Origin: Mariprofundus sp.
GTDB lineage: Bacteria > Pseudomonadota > Zetaproteobacteria > Mariprofundales > Mariprofundaceae
Direction: 5' to 3'
Assembly: GCA_030951095.1 (NCBI GenBank)
Contig: JAUZQI010000001.1
Span: 1 to 9,547, forward strand
DNA length: 9,547 nt
A model generated the notes under the pieces. It ran no database searches. It was not told the origin of the DNA and was given only the letters and a program-made list of their open reading frames with translations. Made by a program: the position numbers and the translations under genes. Shown here piece after piece: positions 1 to 5,235 of the stretch (positions are counted from its first letter, which is position 1; each line of letters starts with the position of its first letter).

Positions 1-644
1 TTCATGTGTTCATAAGCCAGCTCCAGTACCCGGTGGGAAAGGGTGGCCGAAAACATCAGCGACTGGCGTTCATCATAGTTGGGCAGTCGGTGCAACATAA
101 AACGCAAATCCTTGATGAAACCGAGATCGAACATGCGATCCGCTTCATCGATAATCAGCATATCGGCTTTGGATAGCGAGTAGACTCGTTTTTTCAGATA
201 ATCAATCAATCGACCGGGCGTGCCGATCAGAATATCCACACCAGCATCAAAACCTTGCCGCTGTTTCTCATAATCAACGCCGCCGAATACCGTATGCAGT
301 TTCAGGTCGGTATATTTGGCCAGTTTTTTTGCATCCTCGGAAATTTGCACGACCAGTTCGCGTGTCGGGGCAATCACCAGCACGCGCGTATGCTGCTTTC
401 CGCGCCCTTGTTTAGGCTCGGTTGTCAGCAGTCGGTTGATGGCCGTGATCAGAAAGGCGGCGGTTTTGCCGGTACCGGTGCGCCCCTGCCCGGCCACATC
501 CTTGCCCGCCAGTGTCAGCGGCAATGCTGCTTGCTGTACATCGGTCATCTCGGTAAAACCAAGGCCCTCAATACCTTTTTGCAAGGATTCGGGAAGGTTC
601 AGTTCGGTGAACAGGGTGGGTTTGGTGACAAGTATTTGTTTCAT
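1..644 (-). CDS. rhlB: DEAD-box RNA helicase, RhlB-like, partial (C-terminus beyond left edge)
   Basis: ATP-dependent RNA helicase; RhlB-type enzymes unwind RNA in mRNA decay and, in enteric bacteria, sit in the RNase E degradosome. The reverse strand reads open from an ATG at 644 to the left edge, giving 214 codons. Core motifs appear in order: a Q-motif region (TDVQQAALP), motif I AGQGRTGTGKT, APTREL, GTPGRL, motif II DEAD followed by RMFDLGFIKDLRF, and motif III SAT followed by LSHRVLELAYEHM. The DEADRMFDLGFIKD and SATLSHRVLELAYE stretches match E. coli RhlB as I remember it better than RhlE or SrmB. Helicase domain 2 lies outside the window, so any RNase E-binding tail cannot be judged. 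Motif I has GR where many family members have AQ or QT. No clear Shine-Dalgarno precedes the ATG. The gene is divergent from the tRNA, with 75 nt between them. Helicase is certain; the RhlB assignment is likely. Confidence 0.88.
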   Translation of the reverse strand, partial: MKQILVTKPTLFTELNLPESLQKGIEGLGFTEMTDVQQAALPLTLAGKDVAGQGRTGTGKTAAFLITAINRLLTTEPKQGRGKQHTRVLVIAPTRELVVQISEDAKKLAKYTDLKLHTVFGGVDYEKQRQGFDAGVDILIGTPGRLIDYLKKRVYSLSKADMLIIDEADRMFDLGFIKDLRFMLHRLPNYDERQSLMFSATLSHRVLELAYEHM

Positions 645-669
645 GGCGGCAATCGTACGCGTTGTGAGA

Positions 670-698
670 TTGCCACGCCACCAAGCGCTGTCTAGTGT
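670..698 (+). promoter_or_regulatory. Candidate sigma-70 promoter for the tRNA-bolA-grxD unit
   Basis: TTGCCA (670-675) and TAGTGT (693-698) are separated by 17 nt, placing a start near 705, about 15 nt before the tRNA. The GC-rich stretch just after the -10 resembles the discriminator of growth-rate-controlled stable RNA promoters. This rests on spacing and partial consensus only. No other promoter-like pair with proper spacing is evident between the helicase gene and the tRNA. Confidence 0.4.
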
Positions 699-719
699 GC
701 CGGCCTCGCTGAAAGAAAC

Positions 720-796
720 GGGCTCATGGCGCAATTGGTTAGCGCTACCGGCTCATAACCGGTTGGTTCCAGGTTCGAGTCCTGGTGAGCCCACCA
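720..796 (+). tRNA. tRNA with CAU anticodon (probably tRNA-Ile2, possibly elongator tRNA-Met)
   Basis: A complete cloverleaf of 77 nt with encoded CCA. The acceptor arms GGGCTCA (720-726) and TGAGCCC (786-792) pair perfectly. The D stem is GCGC/GCGC (729-732 with 742-745). The anticodon stem is ACCGG/CCGGT (747-751 with 759-763) around loop CTCATAA, with anticodon CAT at 754-756. The variable loop is TGGTT, and the T stem CCAGG/CCTGG flanks loop TTCGAGT. CAU tRNAs can be initiator Met, elongator Met, or Ile2 whose C34 is changed to lysidine by TilS. The perfectly paired 1-72 end and the absence of three G-C pairs closing the anticodon stem argue against initiator. The C4-G69 pair and TGGTT variable loop resemble Ile2 more than Met, but this is a judgement from memory. 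bolA starts 36 nt downstream. Confidence 0.95.
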
Positions 797-832
797 TTTT
801 TAAAACAACAGCCGTGATTAAAAGGGGTGTGC

Positions 833-1066
833 ATGACGCCAAAACCTGAAGACATTGTTGACATGATTCAGCGCAGCATTCCTGATGCGGATGTGCAGGT
901 ACACCTGTTTTCCGGCGATGATCACTTTGAAATGGAAGTGGCATCGGCTGCCTTTGCCGGAAAATCCAGAGTAGCGCAGCATCAGATGGTGTATGCAGCA
1001 CTGGGTGAACATATGAAGGCGGCCATCCATGCGCTGGCGTTGAAAACATCCATTCCCAAGGAGTAG
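833..1066 (+). CDS. bolA: BolA/IbaG-family protein
   Basis: A 77-residue BolA-fold protein. Members pair with CGFS glutaredoxins and hold a shared [2Fe-2S] cluster for iron-sulfur trafficking or iron sensing. Recognisable blocks are the N-terminal helix (PEDIVDMIQRSIPDADV), the loop and strand GDDHFEMEV, the KSRVAQHQMVYAALGEHM helix region, and the C-terminal IHALALKT strand. Histidines in GDDHFE and IHAL are plausible cluster ligands. The short length and these blocks fit the IbaG (YrbA)-like branch rather than the roughly 105-residue E. coli BolA. I chose ATG 833 because AAGGGG at 822-827 sits 5 nt upstream; an in-frame GTG at 827 overlaps that site. The glutaredoxin gene starts 3 nt after the stop, which supports joint function. 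Family is confident; the exact orthologue (bolA versus ibaG) is uncertain. Confidence 0.88.
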   Translation: MTPKPEDIVDMIQRSIPDADVQVHLFSGDDHFEMEVASAAFAGKSRVAQHQMVYAALGEHMKAAIHALALKTSIPKE

Positions 1067-1069
1067 ATA

Positions 1070-1396
1070 ATGAGTGATTCTGTATTGCAACAGATTGACG
1101 AAGCAGTAAAAAACAATGATGTGGTTCTTTTTATGAAGGGCACCCCTGAGTTTCCCCAGTGTGGGTTTTCGCAACGAGTAGCCGCTATTCTTGCCGAGCA
1201 TAGCATTCTCTATGTCTCCGTAAATATATTGCTCAATGAAGCCATCCGACAGGGGGTCAAGGATTACTCGGACTGGCCGACGATTCCGCAACTGTATGTG
1301 AAGTCCGAGTTTATCGGTGGTTGCGATATTGTATCTGAAATGCATGAATCCGGTGAGCTGAAAGAATTGCTGGCACCGCTGAAAAAAGAAGCGTAA
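1070..1396 (+). CDS. grxD: Monothiol glutaredoxin, Grx4/GrxD family
   Basis: A 108-residue cytosolic monothiol glutaredoxin, which binds a [2Fe-2S] cluster with glutathione and transfers or senses it, often with a BolA partner. Key residues are the glutathione-contacting lysine in FMKGTPEFPQ (Lys23), the active-site CGFS motif (31-34), the WPTIPQLYV cis-proline segment (69-77) and the GGCDIV glutathione-binding turn (83-88). The length matches the family. The ATG is preceded by AAGGAG at 1058-1063, 6 nt away, lying inside the end of the BolA-family gene. The two genes are clearly one operon. One small departure is the segment VSVNILLNEAIRQG, where relatives usually carry an acidic 'VDVL-D' type sequence. 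This may be lineage drift and does not touch the active site. Confidence 0.96.
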   Translation: MSDSVLQQIDEAVKNNDVVLFMKGTPEFPQCGFSQRVAAILAEHSILYVSVNILLNEAIRQGVKDYSDWPTIPQLYVKSEFIGGCDIVSEMHESGELKELLAPLKKEA

Positions 1397-1572
1397 ACTG
1401 GGCTGTGTAGCGGCGTTATTGTGCGTGTTTTTATTTCGCAATAAGTGCAATTCTTTGCTATCATAAGGATGTAGATGCTGTTCGAATTCACACCTTTCTT
1501 TTTTCGTTCACGTGGAGACTCTCTACATCCGCAATCGTATAAGCTGAAAACCGTCCCTGTGCTCGAGTCCGT
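1397..1572 (+). other. grxD-rpoN intergenic region with possible hairpin and long inverted repeat
   Basis: 176 nt with no ORF I would support. A weak hairpin pairs TTATTGTG (1416-1423) with CGCAATAA (1437-1444), with one wobble and a 13-nt loop. No U-tract follows, so it is a poor terminator for grxD. An 8-bp perfect inverted repeat, GGATGTAG (1467-1474) and CTACATCC (1523-1530), spans a 48-nt loop in what would be the rpoN 5' leader. The lptA-lptB genes that commonly precede rpoN are absent here. Confidence 0.5.
1435..1464 (+). promoter_or_regulatory. Candidate extended -10 promoter for rpoN
   Basis: TTCGCA (1435-1440, four of six -35 consensus positions) lies 18 nt before TATCAT (1459-1464). 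The -10 is preceded by TG plus one base, the extended -10 arrangement (TGCTATCAT, 1456-1464). The expected start is near 1471, leaving a leader of about 100 nt before the rpoN ATG. Placement right upstream of rpoN, after the stop of an unrelated operon, makes it plausible. It is a pattern match only. Confidence 0.45.
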
Positions 1573-2982
1573 ATGCTAGTGGAAAACAGGCTTTCCCATA
1601 AACTCGGGCAACGCCTTTCGCTCACACCCCAGCTGACGCAAAGTCTGAAAGTGCTGGCAATGAACTGCATGGAGCTTGAAAATTATCTGGAGGAATCCAT
1701 TGAATCCAATCCTATGCTGGAAATGGATTCTAATGCTGGATTGTCAAATGAGCCGGCAAATCAGGAACATGCGCTGGAAGCTGTCGAGCTGGAACGCTGG
1801 AAAGAGGCCGACGATAACCGATGGGAAACCATGTATACCTCTTTTAGCCGGGCTGGCCGAGCCGATGATTTTAGTGATCACGAACAGTTTTTGCCGGAAC
1901 ATTTCACACTGAGTGAATCCCTGCACGAGCAGGTGAATCGTCAACCCATGCCTGAACAGGAACGAAAACTGGCGCATATCCTGATTGACTCACTGGATGA
2001 CGATGGTTATTTCCGTATTGCTCCGGCCGAATTTGCCATTGAAATTTCAGACCAGATTAAAACGGATGCAGCTACTGTTGAGCATGTCGTGGAGGATGTG
2101 ATTCAGCAACTGGAGCCGGCCGGTTTTGGCGCGCGCAATCTGACCGAATGCCTGCTTCTGCAACTGGATGCCGAACAGGAGGTAGATGCCTGGGCCATAC
2201 GGCTGTTGCTACATTTTTCCGATGCGCTGCCACAACCTGATGAGGAACTGGCCGGAACGGCAGCATGCAGTATCGACATGATTCGACAGGTCAGGGCTCG
2301 TATGCGCCGGCTTGATCCGTTTCCCGGCCATGGCCTGCATGGAGATAACAATTATTATATCCGACCTGAAGTTGTTTTCAGGCGCAACAATGGTAATGAT
2401 ATCGAAGTGGATATTCCCGGAACCGAATGGCAGGGCATTCGTCTGAATGAGCGCTGGAAGGAACAGCAATGGAAAGGCCGGGACAAGGAATTCATGTCGC
2501 AGGCCATGAAAGAAGCCAAATGGTTGTTGCATGCGCTGGATCAGCGTAGCGAAACGCTGATGAAAGTGGCGCTGTGTCTGGCCCGGCGTCAGCGGGCATT
2601 CCTGGAGTATGGCATACTGGGGCTGAAGCCGTTAACGCTGCAGGATGTGGCTGAAGATGTCGGTTTTCATGAATCAACTATTTCGCGTGTTACCAACGGC
2701 AAATATGCAGACACGCCGATTGGCCTGATTGAACTGAAACGATTTTTTTCAGCTGGACTGCCGATGCGTGGTGGTGGCATGATTTCCGTCTACCGGGTAC
2801 AGCAACGGGTAAAAGCGCTGATTGATTCCGAACCGGCAGCACATCCGGTTTCTGATCAGGCTATTGCCGATCGTTTGCAGGTGGAAGGTATTGAGATTGC
2901 CCGCAGAACGGTGGCCAAATACCGTGAACAGTTGGGATTGCCTTCGGGCAGTCAGCGGCGGCGTGCCGCAGCATCACGCTAA
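1573..2982 (+). CDS. rpoN: RNA polymerase sigma-54 factor
   Basis: Alternative sigma factor that directs core RNA polymerase to -24/-12 promoters, which open only with an AAA+ enhancer-binding activator. The protein has 469 residues, normal for the family. Region I (about 7-50) holds the activator-interacting segment with SLTPQLTQSLKVLAMN. An acidic stretch follows (about 70-110). The core-binding domain includes ERKLAHILIDSLDDDGYF and EPAGFGARNLTECLLLQL. The DNA-binding part has the helix-turn-helix around DVGFHESTISRVTNGKY (about 362-378) and the diagnostic RpoN box ARRTVAKYRE (443-452). The ATG at 1573 is the first start after an in-frame TAA at 1540; no strong Shine-Dalgarno precedes it, so translation may be modest. 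The hibernation factor gene follows after a 173-nt gap, so that gene may have separate control. No -24/-12 promoter was found in the window. Confidence 0.98.
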   Translation: MLVENRLSHKLGQRLSLTPQLTQSLKVLAMNCMELENYLEESIESNPMLEMDSNAGLSNEPANQEHALEAVELERWKEADDNRWETMYTSFSRAGRADDFSDHEQFLPEHFTLSESLHEQVNRQPMPEQERKLAHILIDSLDDDGYFRIAPAEFAIEISDQIKTDAATVEHVVEDVIQQLEPAGFGARNLTECLLLQLDAEQEVDAWAIRLLLHFSDALPQPDEELAGTAACSIDMIRQVRARMRRLDPFPGHGLHGDNNYYIRPEVVFRRNNGNDIEVDIPGTEWQGIRLNERWKEQQWKGRDKEFMSQAMKEAKWLLHALDQRSETLMKVALCLARRQRAFLEYGILGLKPLTLQDVAEDVGFHESTISRVTNGKYADTPIGLIELKRFFSAGLPMRGGGMISVYRVQQRVKALIDSEPAAHPVSDQAIADRLQVEGIEIARRTVAKYREQLGLPSGSQRRRAAASR

Positions 2983-3021
2983 AGAGAAGCTGATGGATTG
3001 CATCCTGCAAACCATCAGGGC

Positions 3022-3051
3022 GAAAAGAGAACAGTGCGATTTTCTCTTTTC
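3022..3051 (+). other. Perfect 10-bp hairpin downstream of rpoN
   Basis: GAAAAGAGAA (3022-3031) pairs perfectly with TTCTCTTTTC (3042-3051) around a 10-nt loop. The stem is AT-rich and lacks a clean U-tract after it, although the 3' arm itself is T-rich. It begins 39 nt after the rpoN stop. It could reduce read-through or protect the rpoN transcript's 3' end. It is not a textbook intrinsic terminator. Confidence 0.5.
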
Positions 3052-3059
3052 TTACAAAC

Positions 3060-3077
3060 CAGGCACTTGCGTGCCTG
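3060..3077 (+). terminator. Short GC-rich hairpin, possible weak terminator between rpoN and hpf
   Basis: CAGGCAC (3060-3066) and GTGCCTG (3071-3077) form a perfect 7-bp stem with a TTGC tetraloop. It is followed by ATTT, a very short U-run. Together with the preceding AT-rich hairpin it suggests attenuation or processing between rpoN and hpf. A 10-bp palindrome, GCCCATGGGC (3090-3099), lies just beyond. The terminator role is inferred and the tail is poor. Confidence 0.3.
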
Positions 3078-3155
3078 ATTTGGCAACCCGCCCATGGGCT
3101 GCAAGAAAACACTGAATGGATCAGCGTTGTCTTAACTAAAAACGGAGGAACAACT

Positions 3156-3719
3156 ATGCAAGTATCTATCACAGGACGTCATGTCGAACTTACAAACCCT
3201 TTGAAAGCGTATGTCAGTGACAAGCTGCAACACCTCAAACATTCGTTTGATCATGTCGTGGATGTCCACGTTGTGCTTTCGGTGGAAAAGTTTCGGCAAC
3301 GCTGTGAAGTGAGCATGCAGGCCAGTGGAGTCAATATTCATGGCAGCCATGAGACAGAAGATATGTATGCATCGATTGATGGCGTGGTCGACAAACTGAA
3401 TCGGCAGCTTAAGCGCTATCGTGCCAAATTGCGCCGTCATCGTAATGTGGCACAACAACAGTCCAAGGAAATCAAAGTATCGCATAAAGTGCTGGATCTG
3501 GCCAATGATCGCGAGGAGCTGAGTGAGGACTATCAGCCTGAAACACTGCGTCATGAACAGATAGATGCCAAACCGATGAGTGTCGATGAGGCCGTCATGC
3601 AGCTGGAACTCGGAAGCCGCGATCTACTGTTTTTTACCAACGACCAGTCCGAACAACTCAATGCAGTGTACCGTCGACCAGATGGTGCTTTAAGCTGGAT
3701 TGAGCCCGAAACGGCCTGA
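3156..3719 (+). CDS. hpf: Ribosome hibernation-promoting factor, long form
   Basis: Binds the 30S decoding region in stationary phase or starvation and dimerises 70S ribosomes into inactive 100S particles. The N-terminal domain (about 1-98) starts MQVSITGRHVELTNPLKAYV and ends in the basic helix KLNRQLKRYRAKLRRHR. A linker (about 99-132) leads to a C-terminal dimerisation domain (about 133-187) with KPMSVDEAVMQLELGSRDLLFF and VYRRPDGALSWIEPE. At 187 residues this is the long form, unlike the roughly 95-residue protein encoded beside rpoN in E. coli. In the known biochemistry the long form makes 100S particles without RMF. A strong GGAGG (3144-3148) lies 7 nt before the ATG. It is the first gene of the tight downstream run, and ptsN starts 16 nt after its stop. 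Confidence 0.95.
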   Translation: MQVSITGRHVELTNPLKAYVSDKLQHLKHSFDHVVDVHVVLSVEKFRQRCEVSMQASGVNIHGSHETEDMYASIDGVVDKLNRQLKRYRAKLRRHRNVAQQQSKEIKVSHKVLDLANDREELSEDYQPETLRHEQIDAKPMSVDEAVMQLELGSRDLLFFTNDQSEQLNAVYRRPDGALSWIEPETA

Positions 3720-3735
3720 TGCAGGACGGATTCCG

Positions 3736-4176
3736 ATGCCTTTGTTAACTCCTGACCATATTCAGCTTGATTCACAGGCCCATAGCAAGCGGGCCTTGAT
3801 CACAGAACTGGCCCATCTCCTGACTTCAATTGATCCTGATACGGTCATGGAAGTGGTCATGGCCCGCGAGCAGTTGGGCAGTACAGGCATTGGCCATGGG
3901 GTAGCTATCCCGCATGGCCGTATGCCTGATTTGACCACACCGATGCTGGCATTGACAACGCATGTCGGAGGTGTGAATTTTGAGGCCATTGATGGCAACC
4001 CTGTTCATATTGTGGTGCTGTTACTGGTGCCGGATTCCGACGATCGCCAGCATCTGGAACTGTTGGCGCAACTGGCTAGAAATTTGCAGCAGGAAAGTTT
4101 TCGGCAACAAATCATGGAGGCGGATAGTGCGGAAGCAGCAGCAACACTGTTCTCCAGCAGGGTTAATACGGGCTAA
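3736..4176 (+). CDS. ptsN: Nitrogen-regulatory PTS enzyme EIIA-Ntr
   Basis: A cytosolic phosphoacceptor of the PTS that acts as a regulator, for example of potassium transport, nitrogen and carbon balance or stress responses, and not in sugar uptake. The protein has 146 residues with the PTS EIIA type 2 fold. The start region MPLLTPDHIQLD is typical, and the phosphorylation site lies in GSTGIGHGVAIPHGR, giving His60. Downstream NFEAIDGNPVHIVVLLLVP and HLELLAQLARNL are conserved core blocks. I chose ATG 3736, which has GGA at 3728-3730 five nt upstream and the family-typical N-terminus; an upstream in-frame alternative at 3700 would add residues overlapping hpf. The gene follows hpf closely and its stop overlaps the hprK start by one base (TAATG), so translation is probably coupled. 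Confidence 0.96.
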   Translation: MPLLTPDHIQLDSQAHSKRALITELAHLLTSIDPDTVMEVVMAREQLGSTGIGHGVAIPHGRMPDLTTPMLALTTHVGGVNFEAIDGNPVHIVVLLLVPDSDDRQHLELLAQLARNLQQESFRQQIMEADSAEAAATLFSSRVNTG

Positions 4177-5120
4177 TGCATCAGTCCCGCCGCATCACGA
4201 TTCGTGAGCTGCTGAGTGAGCAGGGCAAAGTTGCAAAAATGCGATTGCTGACTGGTGAAAAAGGCCTCGATCGTTACATTGATCATCCTCGCATGCAAAA
4301 ACCATCCCTGGCATTTGCCGGTTATATTGAACATCTAAGCGATTATCGTCTGCAGGTGATCGGGCAGACCGAAATGAGCTACCTGGCCACCCGATCGCCC
4401 GAAGAGCAGAAGCAGGCAATCGATGCTGTTTTTGACCTTCGCCTTGCCGGCGTTGTCATTACCCGGGGGCAACAGCCGCCTGATTTCATTCTTGACGCAG
4501 CCAGACGCACTGATACCCCCTTGATGCTATCCGATTACCCATCTTCGACATTTATGACAAATATGCTGCTTTTTCTGTCACATCGTCTGGCCCCGGTGCT
4601 CTATCAGCATGGTGTATATATGGATATTTTCGGCCTCGGTGTGCTGATTACCGGCGCCAGCGGTATTGGCAAAAGTGAAATCGGGTTGGAGCTGATTTCA
4701 CGCGGCCATCGTTTGATTGCAGATGATATGGTCGAATTTTCCCGCGAAAGCCCGAAGGTTGCAGTCGGTCGCAGCCCGGATGCGTTGCGCTATCATATGG
4801 AAATTCGCGGACTGGGCATACTTAATATTCGTGATCTTTATGGTGCTGCGGCTATTACCGATACCAAACGTTTGAGCCTGATGGTGGAACTGGTGCCCTG
4901 GGATCAGGTTGCTCCGGAAGACCGGGTGCTGGGCGAGGATAGCGAGACCGGTATTCTGGACGTACCGATTCCGCGTATACCGATACCAATCCGTTCCGGT
5001 CGTTCACTGGCTGTTCTGATTGAAGTGGCAACACGCAACCAGTTGCTGAAACAGAGGGGCATTCATAGCGGTGAAGATTTTGTGCAATCGCTTCAGAATA
5101 GAATAGAGCAGGGGCAGTAA
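4176..5120 (+). CDS. hprK: HPr kinase/phosphorylase
   Basis: Bifunctional enzyme that phosphorylates HPr on Ser46 with ATP or pyrophosphate and removes that phosphate by phosphorolysis. It has 314 residues, normal length. The N-terminal domain (about 1-130) is followed by the catalytic domain: HGVYMDIFGLGVLITG (145-160) with the conserved His145, Walker A GASGIGKS (160-167), RGHRLIADD (176-184) with two acidic residues, and the family signature EIRGLGILNI (209-218). PIRSGRSLAVLIEVATRNQL near 271-290 is the expected C-terminal region. The target serine is present in the ptsH product of the same operon (KSIMG), so the Ser-phosphorylation branch looks intact. In Firmicutes this drives carbon catabolite repression through CcpA; in proteobacteria it is thought to tune PTS phosphate flow. 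The ATG overlaps the ptsN stop; the Shine-Dalgarno is weak. Confidence 0.97.
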   Translation: MHQSRRITIRELLSEQGKVAKMRLLTGEKGLDRYIDHPRMQKPSLAFAGYIEHLSDYRLQVIGQTEMSYLATRSPEEQKQAIDAVFDLRLAGVVITRGQQPPDFILDAARRTDTPLMLSDYPSSTFMTNMLLFLSHRLAPVLYQHGVYMDIFGLGVLITGASGIGKSEIGLELISRGHRLIADDMVEFSRESPKVAVGRSPDALRYHMEIRGLGILNIRDLYGAAAITDTKRLSLMVELVPWDQVAPEDRVLGEDSETGILDVPIPRIPIPIRSGRSLAVLIEVATRNQLLKQRGIHSGEDFVQSLQNRIEQGQ

Positions 5121-5121
5121 C

Positions 5122-5235
5122 ATGAAACAACCAACGCGCCTGCATGATTTTTTCCACCCTGTGGCAATGTTTCATACCACGGGGTGGAAAAAAGCCATAC
5201 GCGTTAACGTGGCGGAACAATCGGAATGCTATTAA
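5122..5235 (+). CDS. Possible small ORF (37 codons) between hprK and rapZ
   Basis: An open frame from ATG 5122 to TAA 5233-5235 encodes 37 residues, beginning MKQPTRLHDFFHPV and ending VNVAEQSECY. I do not recognise it. Support: AGGGG at 5110-5114 lies 7 nt before the ATG, the gene would start one nt after the hprK stop, and it ends 10 nt inside rapZ in another frame, the same tight packing as its neighbours. Against: it is short, and its middle is formed by a 17-bp inverted repeat (5148-5193), so the reading frame may be incidental to an RNA element. It has no signal peptide or membrane segment. It may be a leader peptide whose translation opens the hairpin and couples hprK to rapZ, a real small protein, or chance. 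Confidence 0.35.
   Translation: MKQPTRLHDFFHPVAMFHTTGWKKAIRVNVAEQSECY
5148..5193 (+). repeat. 17-bp near-perfect inverted repeat (hairpin) before rapZ
   Basis: Arm 5148-5164 (TTTTTTCCACCCTGTGG) pairs with 5177-5193 (CCACGGGGTGGAAAAAA) over all 17 positions, with one G-U wobble (5160 with 5181) and a 12-nt loop. The U-run is on the 5' side and the A-run on the 3' side, and the reverse strand reads the same way, so it is not an intrinsic terminator in either direction. It ends 17 nt before the rapZ Shine-Dalgarno (GGCGGA, 5211-5216). Likely roles are an RNA processing or stability element, a regulatory structure for rapZ, or one copy of a dispersed palindromic repeat. Confidence 0.8.

Noticed and set aside
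720..796. Initiator tRNA-fMet
   Set aside because: The 1-72 pair is a normal G-C, and the anticodon stem lacks the three consecutive G-C pairs of initiators.
255..849. Plus-strand open frames of 146 and 177 codons at the left end
   Set aside because: They lie mostly opposite the clear RhlB-like helicase, and one even runs through the tRNA. The translations show no recognisable domain, only low-complexity mirror frames of the helicase gene.
818..1450. 210-codon minus-strand open frame
   Set aside because: It is antisense to the well-supported BolA-family and glutaredoxin genes and its translation is not like any family I know.
3060..3105. Possible sigma-54 (-24/-12) promoter before hpf
   Set aside because: GGCAC and TTGGCA occur, but neither has GC at the required 10-nt spacing after the GG, so the -24/-12 geometry is not met.
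5148..5193. Intrinsic terminator between hprK and rapZ
   Set aside because: The strand that would be transcribed ends the stem with A residues, not U, and the same is true on the other strand.
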